The translations under genes were made by a program, and so were the position numbers. The notes under the pieces were generated by a model. The model ran no database searches, was not told where the DNA came from, and saw only the letters and a program-made list of their open reading frames with translations. Below are positions 31,485 to 38,327 of a DNA stretch of 44,887 nt, piece by piece. The DNA lies in the NCBI GenBank assembly GCA_039029515.1, contig JBCCFX010000002.1:1-44887 (forward strand), read 5' to 3'. Each line of letters begins with the position of its first letter. Position 1 is the first letter of the stretch. This DNA comes from JBCCFX01 sp039029515 (lineage in GTDB: Bacteria > Planctomycetota > Phycisphaerae > Phycisphaerales > SM1A02).

Positions 31485-31753
31485 TGAATTGCAGTGCGAA
31501 CGAACGAGTTCATCCTGTCGTGGTTGATGGATGTGATGACGGCGGACTCACCAAGCGAGAGTACTTCGCGGCCATGTCCCTTCAAGGGATTCTGGCGAAC
31601 CCGGAGTTGCACGATGTCCTCGTCGAGACCGCGACCGAAGGATCGCTTCACTCGACGTATGGACCTGCGAAATTCGCAGCCATGTCAGCGGACGCTCTGA
31701 TTGCGGCGCTAAACGATGAACTGATTCCGGCAACGGAAGGCGGTGCATCATGA
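31484..31753 (+). CDS. Small conserved phage-type protein
   Basis: 89 residues in a TGATG restart. GGLTKREYFAAMSLQGILANPE matches a common phage protein pattern found before exonuclease or regulatory genes, and the C-terminal half (FAAMSADALIAALND) is helical. A GTG at 31481 is an alternative start. Unknown function. Confidence 0.6.
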   Translation: MNCSANERVHPVVVDGCDDGGLTKREYFAAMSLQGILANPELHDVLVETATEGSLHSTYGPAKFAAMSADALIAALNDELIPATEGGAS

Positions 31754-31833
31754 CCTACCGCACGAAGAAGCACATCGCGATCTGGTCCATGCTCATCGTC
31801 GTTGCGCTCTATGCGTGGGCGGTGACAGCATGA
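31750..31833 (+). CDS. 27-residue single-TM peptide
   Basis: A short frame (MTYRTKKHIAIWSMLIVVALYAWAVTA) with a basic N-terminus and one membrane helix. It overlaps the genes on both sides by four bases (ATGA), which supports that it is translated. Several similar mini-membrane genes occur in the 37.9 and 41-43 kb regions. Confidence 0.5.
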   Translation: MTYRTKKHIAIWSMLIVVALYAWAVTA

Positions 31834-32660
31834 TCGACGTAGGACTCCACCCGCAGCTCGACCCCGAGACGTACTACGGACTGCCGTTCGCGTCGAACTC
31901 TCGCCTGTCGCTCCTCAAGAAGTCGCCGCTGCATCTGCGGCACGCGTTGGATGCCGGCGACTTCGACACCGAAGCCCTTCGATTCGGCCGTGACGCGCAC
32001 GTCTGCATCCTTGAGCCGCACAGGTTCGATGACGAGTACGCAATCGGTCCAGACGTGAAGCTCAACACCGGGGCCGGCAAGGAGGCGTGGGCACAGTTCG
32101 AAAGCGAGAACGAAGGCAAGACCCTCGTTCGCGGCGGACCAGGTGCGGACATGCTTGCGATGCGGCGCGCTGTCCTGGCACACCCGATGGCGAACACGCT
32201 GCTCTCTGGGAGCGGCGCGAATGAGCTGTCGCTGATCTGGGACGACCCCACCACTGGCGTTCGATGCAAAGCACGCGCAGACCGCTTTACGGCTGCCGCG
32301 GGCGTTGCATCATTCGTCGACCTCAAGGGCGTCCGCGATGCATCGCCGTACGGCATGAGCAAGGCGGTCGCACAGTACGGATGGCACCGTCAAGCGGCGA
32401 TGTACATCGACGGCGCATTCGCAATCGAACCGGCGAACCGTTGGTACATCATCATCGCCGTTGAGAAGACACCACCGTACGCCGTCGGTGTGTACGAAAT
32501 GAATGAAGAAGCGATCGACGCTGGCCGTCGCGAACGTGACAAGCTCCTGAAGCTCTGGATGCAGTGTCATGAGCGCGACGAGTGGCCGGGCTACGGCGAC
32601 GGCATCCTTGACCTGAACCTTCCGGGCTGGGCGATCGACAATTGGGAGAAGATAGCGTGA
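31830..32660 (+). CDS. RecE-like 5'-3' exonuclease (PD-(D/E)XK)
   Basis: 276 residues. The PD-(D/E)XK core is visible: ALRFGRDAHVCILEP with the conserved His, KARADRF with an Asp, and SFVDLKG with the D-x-K pair, followed by QYGWHRQAAMYIDG. This family resembles the C-terminal nuclease domain of RecE. It resects double-strand ends to make 3' overhangs for the RecT protein encoded next, and the two genes overlap (GTGA at 32657). Confidence 0.85.
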   Translation: MIDVGLHPQLDPETYYGLPFASNSRLSLLKKSPLHLRHALDAGDFDTEALRFGRDAHVCILEPHRFDDEYAIGPDVKLNTGAGKEAWAQFESENEGKTLVRGGPGADMLAMRRAVLAHPMANTLLSGSGANELSLIWDDPTTGVRCKARADRFTAAAGVASFVDLKGVRDASPYGMSKAVAQYGWHRQAAMYIDGAFAIEPANRWYIIIAVEKTPPYAVGVYEMNEEAIDAGRRERDKLLKLWMQCHERDEWPGYGDGILDLNLPGWAIDNWEKIA

Positions 32661-33427
32661 CAACCGCAATCCAGACTCGAAACAACAACGTACTCAGCGT
32701 TCGCGAGATTCACTCCGACGTTGAGAGTGCTTGGCGAATGGCGGGCGCACTCTGTGCCTTGTCACCCGGTGGCGACACGCAGCAGAAGCGGACCGAGACC
32801 TTTGCGCAGATGATCGTCGGTGCAGAGCTGGGACTCGGGCCGGGTGCGAGTGCTCGTGGCCTGTACTTCGTCAAGGGTCGCATCGGTATGAGTGCTGATC
32901 TCATGGCGGGCCTTGCCCGCGATGAAGGTTGGGACTTCGAGATCGAACATAGTGACCCGCCTGGAAAGTGGTGCTCGATCACCGCGACGCGCGAGAAATC
33001 GCAGCCGTACAAGTTCAAGTACACGATCGAGATGGCTCAGGCTGCTGGTCTCAGTGGCGCGAACTGGAAGAACTACCCGTGGGACATGCTGTACGCACGA
33101 GGCATGGCGCACGTCGCACGCAAGGTCGCGCCCGCTCGATTGCTCGGCTTGTACACCCGCGACGAACTGATGCACATCGAACCCGAGGATGCGCAGATCA
33201 TCGACGTCGACACCGCAGCATTGCCGGCGAGTGATCCAACAGCACCGATCGACAAGACCGAAGCGTCTCGCGATCCGTTGCTCGAACACGCAATGAACGG
33301 AACGCAGTCGAACCCCACGGAAGGCACGGAAGCCGACCAGCCAGCGACGGAGCACGAACTCAACGACGCCCAGCACGAAACAGTGCCGCCGTCAGATGAA
33401 GACGTTTGGGAGAACCCAGACGAATGA
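32657..33427 (+). CDS. recT: RecT-family single-strand annealing protein
   Basis: 256 residues from the GTG overlapping the exonuclease stop; the frame is open a little further upstream. The RecT core is clear: MIVGAELGLGPGASARGLYFVKGRIGMSADLMAGL, then a strand region with GWDFEIEHSD, and NWKNYPWDMLYARGMAHVARKVAPARLLGLYTRDE. It anneals complementary single strands in phage recombination. The C-terminal 60 residues are acidic and disordered. RusA follows immediately. Confidence 0.85.
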   Translation: MTTAIQTRNNNVLSVREIHSDVESAWRMAGALCALSPGGDTQQKRTETFAQMIVGAELGLGPGASARGLYFVKGRIGMSADLMAGLARDEGWDFEIEHSDPPGKWCSITATREKSQPYKFKYTIEMAQAAGLSGANWKNYPWDMLYARGMAHVARKVAPARLLGLYTRDELMHIEPEDAQIIDVDTAALPASDPTAPIDKTEASRDPLLEHAMNGTQSNPTEGTEADQPATEHELNDAQHETVPPSDEDVWENPDE

Positions 33428-33807
33428 ACCAGCCGCTCGCCATCCTATCGCTGCCGTGGCCGCCATCAGTGAACACGTACTACCGAACGATCGTGGTCGG
33501 TGGTCGCGGACGCACGCTGCTGTCACAGAGAGGCCGCGAGTACCAGGCGGAAGCCGACGCGGCCATCGGCGCCGTGACAACGAAGTTGACGCAACGACTC
33601 TGCGTAGGCCTGCTGCTCTTTGCACCAGACCGACGCAAGCGCGATTTGGACAACCACAGCAAAGCAATTCTCGATGCGCTCGAACATGCGGGCGTCTACG
33701 AGAACGACGAACAAATCGACCGGCTCATCATCACGCGCCGTGAGATCGTCAAGGGAGGCCGCGCGGATGTGGTCATCTCGGCGATCGGCACCGAAGCCGC
33801 GGCTTGA
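33424..33807 (+). CDS. rusA: RusA-family Holliday junction resolvase
   Basis: 127 residues from the ATG at 33424, overlapping RecT by 4 bases. PWPPSVNTYYR at the start and RRKRDLDNHSKAILDAL with Asp74 and Asp76, plus Asp95 in VYENDEQI, match the catalytic acids of RusA. It cuts four-way junctions in recombination and replication. With RecE-like and RecT it forms a complete recombination set. Confidence 0.9.
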   Translation: MNQPLAILSLPWPPSVNTYYRTIVVGGRGRTLLSQRGREYQAEADAAIGAVTTKLTQRLCVGLLLFAPDRRKRDLDNHSKAILDALEHAGVYENDEQIDRLIITRREIVKGGRADVVISAIGTEAAA

Positions 33808-33843
33808 TGGAAGCCTCATGCATTCGAACCAGGAAGGACTCTG

Positions 33844-34470
33844 ATGGGAACAGCAGTGCTTGACGAAACGACCACGACCGAAGAACCACAGGCGACCGAA
33901 GAAGTCATCGAGGAATCGACGACCGAAGAGGACGTCGAGAACACAACCGAGGCCACAGACGACGCCGAAGGCGACGATCGCCTCTGCGACATTCGAATCG
34001 CTCGTGCGCGCGTCGGCGAGACTCTGACTGAGTGGGAGCGACAGAAGAAGATCACGAACGCGGCGAAGGCCGACTATGACGCAGCCGTCCAAGATCTGCT
34101 CGACACGATCGACGATCAGGATCAGATGAAGCTCAGTTTCACCGCTTCGCCGTCATCCGATGGCGAGAAGCCCGAAGCCGATGCCTGGCGAAACGTCGAG
34201 ATCAGTGACCTGAAACTCGGCACGAAGAACGAGAAGGCTCTACGCGACGCCGAACTCGACACGCTCGGCAAGCTCGCTGACTTCACGTCGACCGGCAAGC
34301 GATTCGATTCCGTCACTGGAGTCGGGTCTGTCGGTGCTGATGACATTGACGAGGCGCTGACTCAGTGGTGGGCCGCACACCCCGAGTATCTGAGCAAGGG
34401 CGATGAGCCGGCAGAAGGCGACGATGCTGCGGACACCGATGAGGCCGTCGAGGCCAGTGAGGCAGCATGA
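33844..34470 (+). CDS. Acidic protein with an RNA polymerase alpha-CTD-like helical domain
   Basis: 208 residues. The first 45 are Thr/Glu-rich and disordered. Residues 46-100 are helical (TLTEWERQKKITNAAKADYDAAVQDLL). Residues about 118-180 (ISDLKLGTKNEKALRDAELDTLGKLADF...VTGVGSVGADDIDEALTQWW) resemble the helix-hairpin-helix fold of the RNA polymerase alpha C-terminal domain. It may bind DNA or a transcription factor. The end is acidic. Structure is suggested from pattern only. Confidence 0.5.
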   Translation: MGTAVLDETTTTEEPQATEEVIEESTTEEDVENTTEATDDAEGDDRLCDIRIARARVGETLTEWERQKKITNAAKADYDAAVQDLLDTIDDQDQMKLSFTASPSSDGEKPEADAWRNVEISDLKLGTKNEKALRDAELDTLGKLADFTSTGKRFDSVTGVGSVGADDIDEALTQWWAAHPEYLSKGDEPAEGDDAADTDEAVEASEAA

Positions 34471-34841
34471 GCGAGACCCACGCACAACAGATCGAACGAC
34501 TGGAGTTGATGGCGAAGTATCCCCACTCAAGGAACCTCTCCATCAATGACAAGCGCTCCCTTGAGATGGCAGTCGGCGTGCTCAAGAAGCTCCCGATGAC
34601 TGCGGATGGGGTTGTGGTGGTGCCTAGCGCTTCAGCCGTCTGGCATCCAGATCACCTGGCCGACAGCCCGTTCACCGTCGACATGCTGAGTGTGACAAAC
34701 ACGATGTTCGCGGAGGAGCCGTCCATCACTCGTCCAAGGGATCTCGATGAACGGGAACGAATCTGCGAAATCGTGAGTGAGTGCTACTCAACTCGCAACG
34801 CAGCAGTCGCCGCGAAGGAGGCCAAGCATGCATGTGGATAA
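34467..34841 (+). CDS. Early protein of unknown function
   Basis: 124 residues, starting at the ATGA overlap with the upstream stop. The N-terminal part is helical (THAQQIERLELMAKYP, KRSLEMAVGVLKKLP); the middle has a beta stretch (GVVVVPSAS); the end is helical again. Its last 14 bases overlap the ATG of the HNH gene, for which its coding sequence supplies GAAGGAGG. Family not recognised. Confidence 0.5.
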   Translation: MSETHAQQIERLELMAKYPHSRNLSINDKRSLEMAVGVLKKLPMTADGVVVVPSASAVWHPDHLADSPFTVDMLSVTNTMFAEEPSITRPRDLDERERICEIVSECYSTRNAAVAAKEAKHACG

Positions 34842-35544
34842 GCAAAAGAAAAACCCCCCGCGGGCCGCGAGGAATTTGCACAAACCAGAGCGGGCCACAC
34901 AGGGGGGATTCAACTGTCTCGCGAACGAAGCGGATGCTTGGAAGGCTGACGCTCTACCATTGAGCTACGCCCGCGAATCAGCGAATCCCCAATGGTCTCC
35001 GCTGGTCCCGCTCACTATCTGCGAATCGGCCGCGATTGTCCACTGCAACGGCCCTGTCAGGGTCGCAATCGTCGATTTTGAGGATTGGCCGAGACTCAAC
35101 TATCACCGCAGATGGGCCACGAGATACGGCCGAGACCGTCGCATTCAAGTGCATCGTGACTACCGCGTCCGCGGCAAGCCAGAACTCAAGGTTCAGACCG
35201 AGTTTTTGCACCAGGCAGTCCTCGGTGTGCCGCGCGATCTGGAGGTCCATCACGTCAACGGTGCACCTCTGGATAACCGCAAGTGCAACCTCAGTCCGGT
35301 GACCGGTCGGCAGGTTCGATGGACCTGCGGCCGCAACAAGAATCGGAAAGACGGCGGTCGCTTCAAGGGGGTCTACACCAACCCCAGCCAGTCGAAACCG
35401 TGGCGCGCCGTCATCCAATCCAACGGGAAACAGCGTCATCTCGGCTCATTCGCGACCGAGGAAGCTGCCGCGCGTGCCTATGACAAGGCCGCTCGCGAGC
35501 TGCACGGCAAGAAAGCCCGAACGAACTTCGAGGTGACAGCATGA
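34828..35544 (+). CDS. HNH-AP2 homing endonuclease
   Basis: 238 residues. An HNH motif (VQTEFLHQAVLGVPRDLEVHHVNGAPLDNRKCNLSPV, about 128-165) is followed by an AP2 DNA-binding domain (GRFKGVYTNPSQSKPWRAVI, GSFATEEAAARAYDKAARELHG). This is the usual HNH-AP2 homing endonuclease architecture. GAAGGAGG (34813-34820), 7 bases before the ATG at 34828, supports this start. Residues 1-50 are unrelated to the domain and are read through the antisense tRNA-like element at 34890-34974, so a later TTG (34960) is possible. Confidence 0.8.
   Translation: MHVDKQKKNPPRAARNLHKPERATQGGFNCLANEADAWKADALPLSYARESANPQWSPLVPLTICESAAIVHCNGPVRVAIVDFEDWPRLNYHRRWATRYGRDRRIQVHRDYRVRGKPELKVQTEFLHQAVLGVPRDLEVHHVNGAPLDNRKCNLSPVTGRQVRWTCGRNKNRKDGGRFKGVYTNPSQSKPWRAVIQSNGKQRHLGSFATEEAAARAYDKAARELHGKKARTNFEVTA
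34890..34974 (-). tRNA. tRNA-Gly(UCC)-like element with degenerate 3' half
   Basis: Reading the minus strand from 34974, the first 39 bases match a bacterial tRNA-Gly: acceptor GCGGGCG, TA, D-arm GCTC/GAGC, TCAGC and the loop CTTCCAA (anticodon TCC), then GC. The anticodon stem then pairs only 2 bp and the T-arm is irregular, yet the far end (GCCCGC plus T) re-pairs with the acceptor over 6 bp with U73, as in Gly tRNAs. It may be a decayed tRNA or the attP core of the nearby integrase. No CCA is encoded. Confidence 0.4.
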
Positions 35545-35558
35545 GGTGCTTCACCCAC

Positions 35559-35601
35559 AAGCGCCGGGACGCTCTGGTTTGTTGTGTACAACCCGGCGCT
35601 T
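35559..35601 (+). terminator. Rho-independent terminator after the HNH-AP2 gene
   Basis: AAGCGCCGGG (35559-35568) pairs perfectly with CCCGGCGCTT (35592-35601), followed by TTCTT. The loop is 23 bases long and contains GTTGTGTACAAC, a near-palindrome that may be a binding site. It insulates the integrase from the early operon. Confidence 0.7.
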
Positions 35602-35604
35602 TTC

Positions 35605-35632
35605 TTGACATCCCGTGGCTGATCCGTAAGGT
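35605..35632 (+). promoter_or_regulatory. Candidate integrase promoter
   Basis: TTGACA (35605-35610), 16 bases, TAAGGT (35627-35632). The consensus -35 and reasonable -10 lie between the terminator and the integrase start at 35662, giving a leader of about 23 bases. This suggests independent expression of the integrase. Confidence 0.6.
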
Positions 35633-35661
35633 CGCCCCTGCACAAACCAGGGCGTCTGCTT

Positions 35662-36594
35662 ATGGCCAACCACAATCTGGAACTCCGCGCCAAGTACGAG
35701 GCGCGGGCGCCGAGACCGTCGAACGACGGTCCGCTGACCGTGGAACGCCTGATAACGTCGTTTATGTTATATGCGCAGGACACGTACACGCAGCGCCAAG
35801 GCCGCTCGCGATCCGAGGTGTCGAATTGCCGCGAGGCCGTTCGATGCCTGGGCTTGATGTACGGCGATTTTCTCGCCGCGGACATCACTTCCTACGAGAT
35901 GAAGCGGGTTCGCGAGTACATGGTCGACCGTGGCTGGTGTCGCTCCACGATCAACAAGCGGATGAGTCGCATCAAACGCATGTTCAAGTGGGCCGCGGGC
36001 GAATCGCTGATCGATGGCTCGGTGTATCACGGCGTCCGATCGGTCGAGGCTTTGAAGCCCGGCCGTTCTGCTGCGCCGGAGCCGACGGATGTGAAGCCGG
36101 TGCCGGTCGAGGACTACCGGGCGATCCTCCCCCATGTCTCCGAGAACGTGAACTGCATTCTCCGGCTGCTGTTCTGGACGGGTATGCGTCCCGAAGAAGC
36201 GTGTCAGATGTCCGGCTGCGACATCGACCGCTCGCGCGCCGACGTCTGGGTCTACAAGGTGCCGAAGCACAAGACGCAGTGGGCTGGCAAGGATCGCATT
36301 GTGTTCCTTGGTCCGAATGCGATCGAGATCGTTCAGCCGCGATTGCAGCCGGGCCAGATATTCAAGATCACCGCGAGTGGCGTGTACCAGGCAGTGACAA
36401 AGAGCTGCAAGCGTCACGGCATTCCACACTGGACACCGCGCCAACTCCGTCACAACTTTGTGACTCGTCTGTGGTACGAGGTGGGCGCGGAAGCGGCGCA
36501 GCTCGCAGCATCACACTCGGACATTCGAACGACGCAGAACTACATCGATCGTCGTCCGGACGAGGCGCTGAAGTTCATGTCGAAAGTGGGCTGA
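35662..36594 (+). CDS. int: Tyrosine recombinase integrase
   Basis: 310 residues with an N-terminal SAM-like core-binding domain (VERLITSFMLYAQDTYT to RMFKWAAGESLIDG) and a catalytic domain. Catalytic residues: Arg176 in TGMRPEEA, Lys near 209-210, Arg263-His264 in TPRQLRHNF, His285 and Tyr294 (NYIDRR). The usual His at position 260 is Arg, as in some integrases I associate with planctomycetes. It integrates the phage genome into the host chromosome. A tRNA-Gly-like sequence 0.7 kb upstream is a candidate attachment site. Confidence 0.9.
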   Translation: MANHNLELRAKYEARAPRPSNDGPLTVERLITSFMLYAQDTYTQRQGRSRSEVSNCREAVRCLGLMYGDFLAADITSYEMKRVREYMVDRGWCRSTINKRMSRIKRMFKWAAGESLIDGSVYHGVRSVEALKPGRSAAPEPTDVKPVPVEDYRAILPHVSENVNCILRLLFWTGMRPEEACQMSGCDIDRSRADVWVYKVPKHKTQWAGKDRIVFLGPNAIEIVQPRLQPGQIFKITASGVYQAVTKSCKRHGIPHWTPRQLRHNFVTRLWYEVGAEAAQLAASHSDIRTTQNYIDRRPDEALKFMSKVG

Positions 36595-36701
36595 CCTGCC
36601 CCGTTTGTTTCGACGACGGCTTCATTCACATTCCAACTGCTGACGGCCTCGACCTTGAGCTGGTCGTGTGCCGTTGTGATGCGCGGGGAGGTGGCGTGTG
36701 A
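36591..36701 (+). CDS. Possible short Cys-knuckle protein before the methyltransferase
   Basis: A frame of about 36 codons that contains TCPVCFDDGFIHIP and VVCRCDARGG, a four-Cys knuckle. No ATG/GTG/TTG starts it; a CTG at 36591 overlapping the integrase stop is the first candidate. Its TGA overlaps the GTG of the methyltransferase (GTGA), the coupling pattern of true genes here. It could also be an in-frame extension without function. Confidence 0.3.
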   Translation: MTCPVCFDDGFIHIPTADGLDLELVVCRCDARGGGV

Positions 36702-37882
36702 AGTTCGGTTCCATCTGTTCCGGCATCGAAGCAGCATCGGTCGCATGGCATCCGCTCGGCTGGCAGTGTCAGTTCGTCAGCGAGATCGAAGCGTTCCCGT
36801 GCGCCGTCCTCAATCATCACTATCCCGACGTCCCGAACGTCGGCGACATGACGAAGGTGGCTGCTGATGACCTCCCAGCTATCGATGTTCTCGTCGGAGG
36901 AACCCCATGCCAGTCATTCTCAGTCGCCGGAAAGCGTGGAGGACTGGACGACGCGCGTGGCTCTCTGGCCTTCCGCTTCCTTGAGATTGCTGCAGCAGCT
37001 CAGGCGCGTTGGTTTGTCTGGGAAAACGTGCCCGGCGTTTTGTCGAGTGGAGGCGGACGGGACTTTGGCGCCATACTCGGACGGATGGGGCAACTCGGGT
37101 ATGGGTTCGCCTACCGAGTTCTTGACGCTCAGTTCACCGGAGTTCCCCAGCGTCGTCGTCGAGTGTTCGTTGTCGGACATCTTGGAGACTGGCGACGTGC
37201 CGCAGCGGTTCTATTTGAGCGCGAAAGCCTGTGCTGGGATTCTCCGACGCGCGAAGCGCAGAGGCAGGACGTTGCCGGAACACTTGGTGGCGGCTCTGGA
37301 AGCCGCGGCTGGTGCGATGACCTCGACCGATGCGGATCACTTGTCCCGACATTGAAGGCGAGCGATGGTCGATACGGAAGCGTCAAGTGCGATGGCGATG
37401 AGGCAAAGCTGGTGTGTACGCACGAGGTCTCACCGTGCTTGCAAGAACGCGACTCAAAGGGGCAAGACTCAGATGCTACGAAGCCGTTGGTATTCCAATG
37501 CCATGGAAGCAACGTCGGTGAAATCGGTGCGTTGAGAACGGGCAATGGAAATGCGACAGGTGGCGTCCCGTTCATGGCGACGGCTGACCCGATCACCGCG
37601 AATGAAGCTCGCACATATAGCAACGCAGGGAACAACCGTCGTCCACGGAACTGTGTCACGTCGCACGGTCGTGTCCGTCGCCTCACTCCGCGCGAGTGCG
37701 AACGTCTTCAAGGCTTCCCCGATGACTACACGCTGATCCCGTGGAAGAAGAAGCCGCGAGAGAAGTGTCCTGACGGTCCTCGCTACCGCGCGATCGGCAA
37801 TTCGATGGCAGTCCCTGTGATGCGATGGATCGGTGAGCGCATTGCCGGCGTTGATGCTGTGAGTCTGGAGGGCGCAGCATGA
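36698..37882 (+). CDS. DNA (cytosine-5) methyltransferase
   Basis: 394 residues. Motifs of C5 methyltransferases: GSICSGIEAASVAW (motif I), GGTPCQSF with catalytic Cys71 (IV), WFVWENVPGV (VI), GVPQRRRRVFVVG (VIII), a long variable target-recognition region, then RRLTPRECERLQGFPDDY (IX) and YRAIGNSMAVPVM (X). It probably protects phage DNA from host restriction. The GTG start overlaps the small Cys-knuckle frame. Codons 57-219 carry a second gene in another frame. Confidence 0.95.
   Translation: MKFGSICSGIEAASVAWHPLGWQCQFVSEIEAFPCAVLNHHYPDVPNVGDMTKVAADDLPAIDVLVGGTPCQSFSVAGKRGGLDDARGSLAFRFLEIAAAAQARWFVWENVPGVLSSGGGRDFGAILGRMGQLGYGFAYRVLDAQFTGVPQRRRRVFVVGHLGDWRRAAAVLFERESLCWDSPTREAQRQDVAGTLGGGSGSRGWCDDLDRCGSLVPTLKASDGRYGSVKCDGDEAKLVCTHEVSPCLQERDSKGQDSDATKPLVFQCHGSNVGEIGALRTGNGNATGGVPFMATADPITANEARTYSNAGNNRRPRNCVTSHGRVRRLTPRECERLQGFPDDYTLIPWKKKPREKCPDGPRYRAIGNSMAVPVMRWIGERIAGVDAVSLEGAA
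36867..37355 (+). CDS. Overlapping protein encoded in another frame inside the methyltransferase gene
   Basis: 162 residues, reading +1 relative to the methyltransferase. Motifs such as MTSQLSMFSSEEP, SGKTCPAFCRVEADGTLAPYS, GWGNSGMGSPTEFLTLS and CSLSDILETGDVPQRFYLSAKACAGILRRAKRRG recall a phage protein I have seen together with cytosine methyltransferases elsewhere, so the double coding appears conserved and not accidental. No good ribosome binding site is seen; translation may depend on the upstream reading. Function unknown. Confidence 0.65.
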   Translation: MTSQLSMFSSEEPHASHSQSPESVEDWTTRVALWPSASLRLLQQLRRVGLSGKTCPAFCRVEADGTLAPYSDGWGNSGMGSPTEFLTLSSPEFPSVVVECSLSDILETGDVPQRFYLSAKACAGILRRAKRRGRTLPEHLVAALEAAAGAMTSTDADHLSRH

Positions 37883-38007
37883 TCGCCCTCACCGCACTCA
37901 ACTCGCTCATTCTGCTTGGCGGCTTGCTGACCGTGTCGGCGATCGTTGTCGGCCTCATGAAGTGGGCGAGCGTCGACAACGAAGACGCGACGGAGGACGG
38001 CTCATGA
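37879..38007 (+). CDS. 42-residue single-TM protein
   Basis: Short frame with one membrane helix (LNSLILLGGLLTVSAIVVGLM) and an acidic C-terminus (DNEDATEDGS). It overlaps the methyltransferase stop by 4 bases and the next start by 4 bases. These tight junctions support translation. Role unknown. Confidence 0.5.
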   Translation: MIALTALNSLILLGGLLTVSAIVVGLMKWASVDNEDATEDGS

Positions 38008-38327
38008 AAGAACCATCACTCTTCGATCAGCCTGCCCCCAACGCTTCGTATCCGAATGCACCGGGATGGAAGCAGAGTCGTGCGTCGCGCAAGGCTGCGT
38101 CCGAGATGCGGTCGAAGGCGCCGACCATCAGGCAGCGTGTCTACGCGCTGTTCCAGCAACACATCGATGGCCTCACGGCAGATGAGTGTGCCGAGATGCT
38201 TGGACTGGAGCCTGATGCCGTCCGCCCGCGAGTGAGCGAACTGAAAAACGCCGGCCTGCTCGAGCGTACGGAAGCGCTACGACGCAGCATGCGCGAGAAG
38301 TCGGCGCACGTGTATCGGATTCTGTGA
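38004..38327 (+). CDS. Winged-helix protein upstream of the replication genes
   Basis: 107 residues. After a disordered N-terminus comes a compact winged helix: APTIRQRVYALFQQHIDGLTADECAEMLGLEPDAVRPRVSELKNAGLLERTEALRR, ending with AHVYRIL. It probably binds DNA near the origin or regulates the replication genes. GTGA overlap with the next gene shows coupling. Confidence 0.65.
   Translation: MKEPSLFDQPAPNASYPNAPGWKQSRASRKAASEMRSKAPTIRQRVYALFQQHIDGLTADECAEMLGLEPDAVRPRVSELKNAGLLERTEALRRSMREKSAHVYRIL

Noticed and set aside
35541..36590. Long frame over the integrase in another frame
   Set aside because: It is a shadow of the integrase coding sequence. Only its last 36 codons, beyond the integrase stop, look possibly real and are listed separately.
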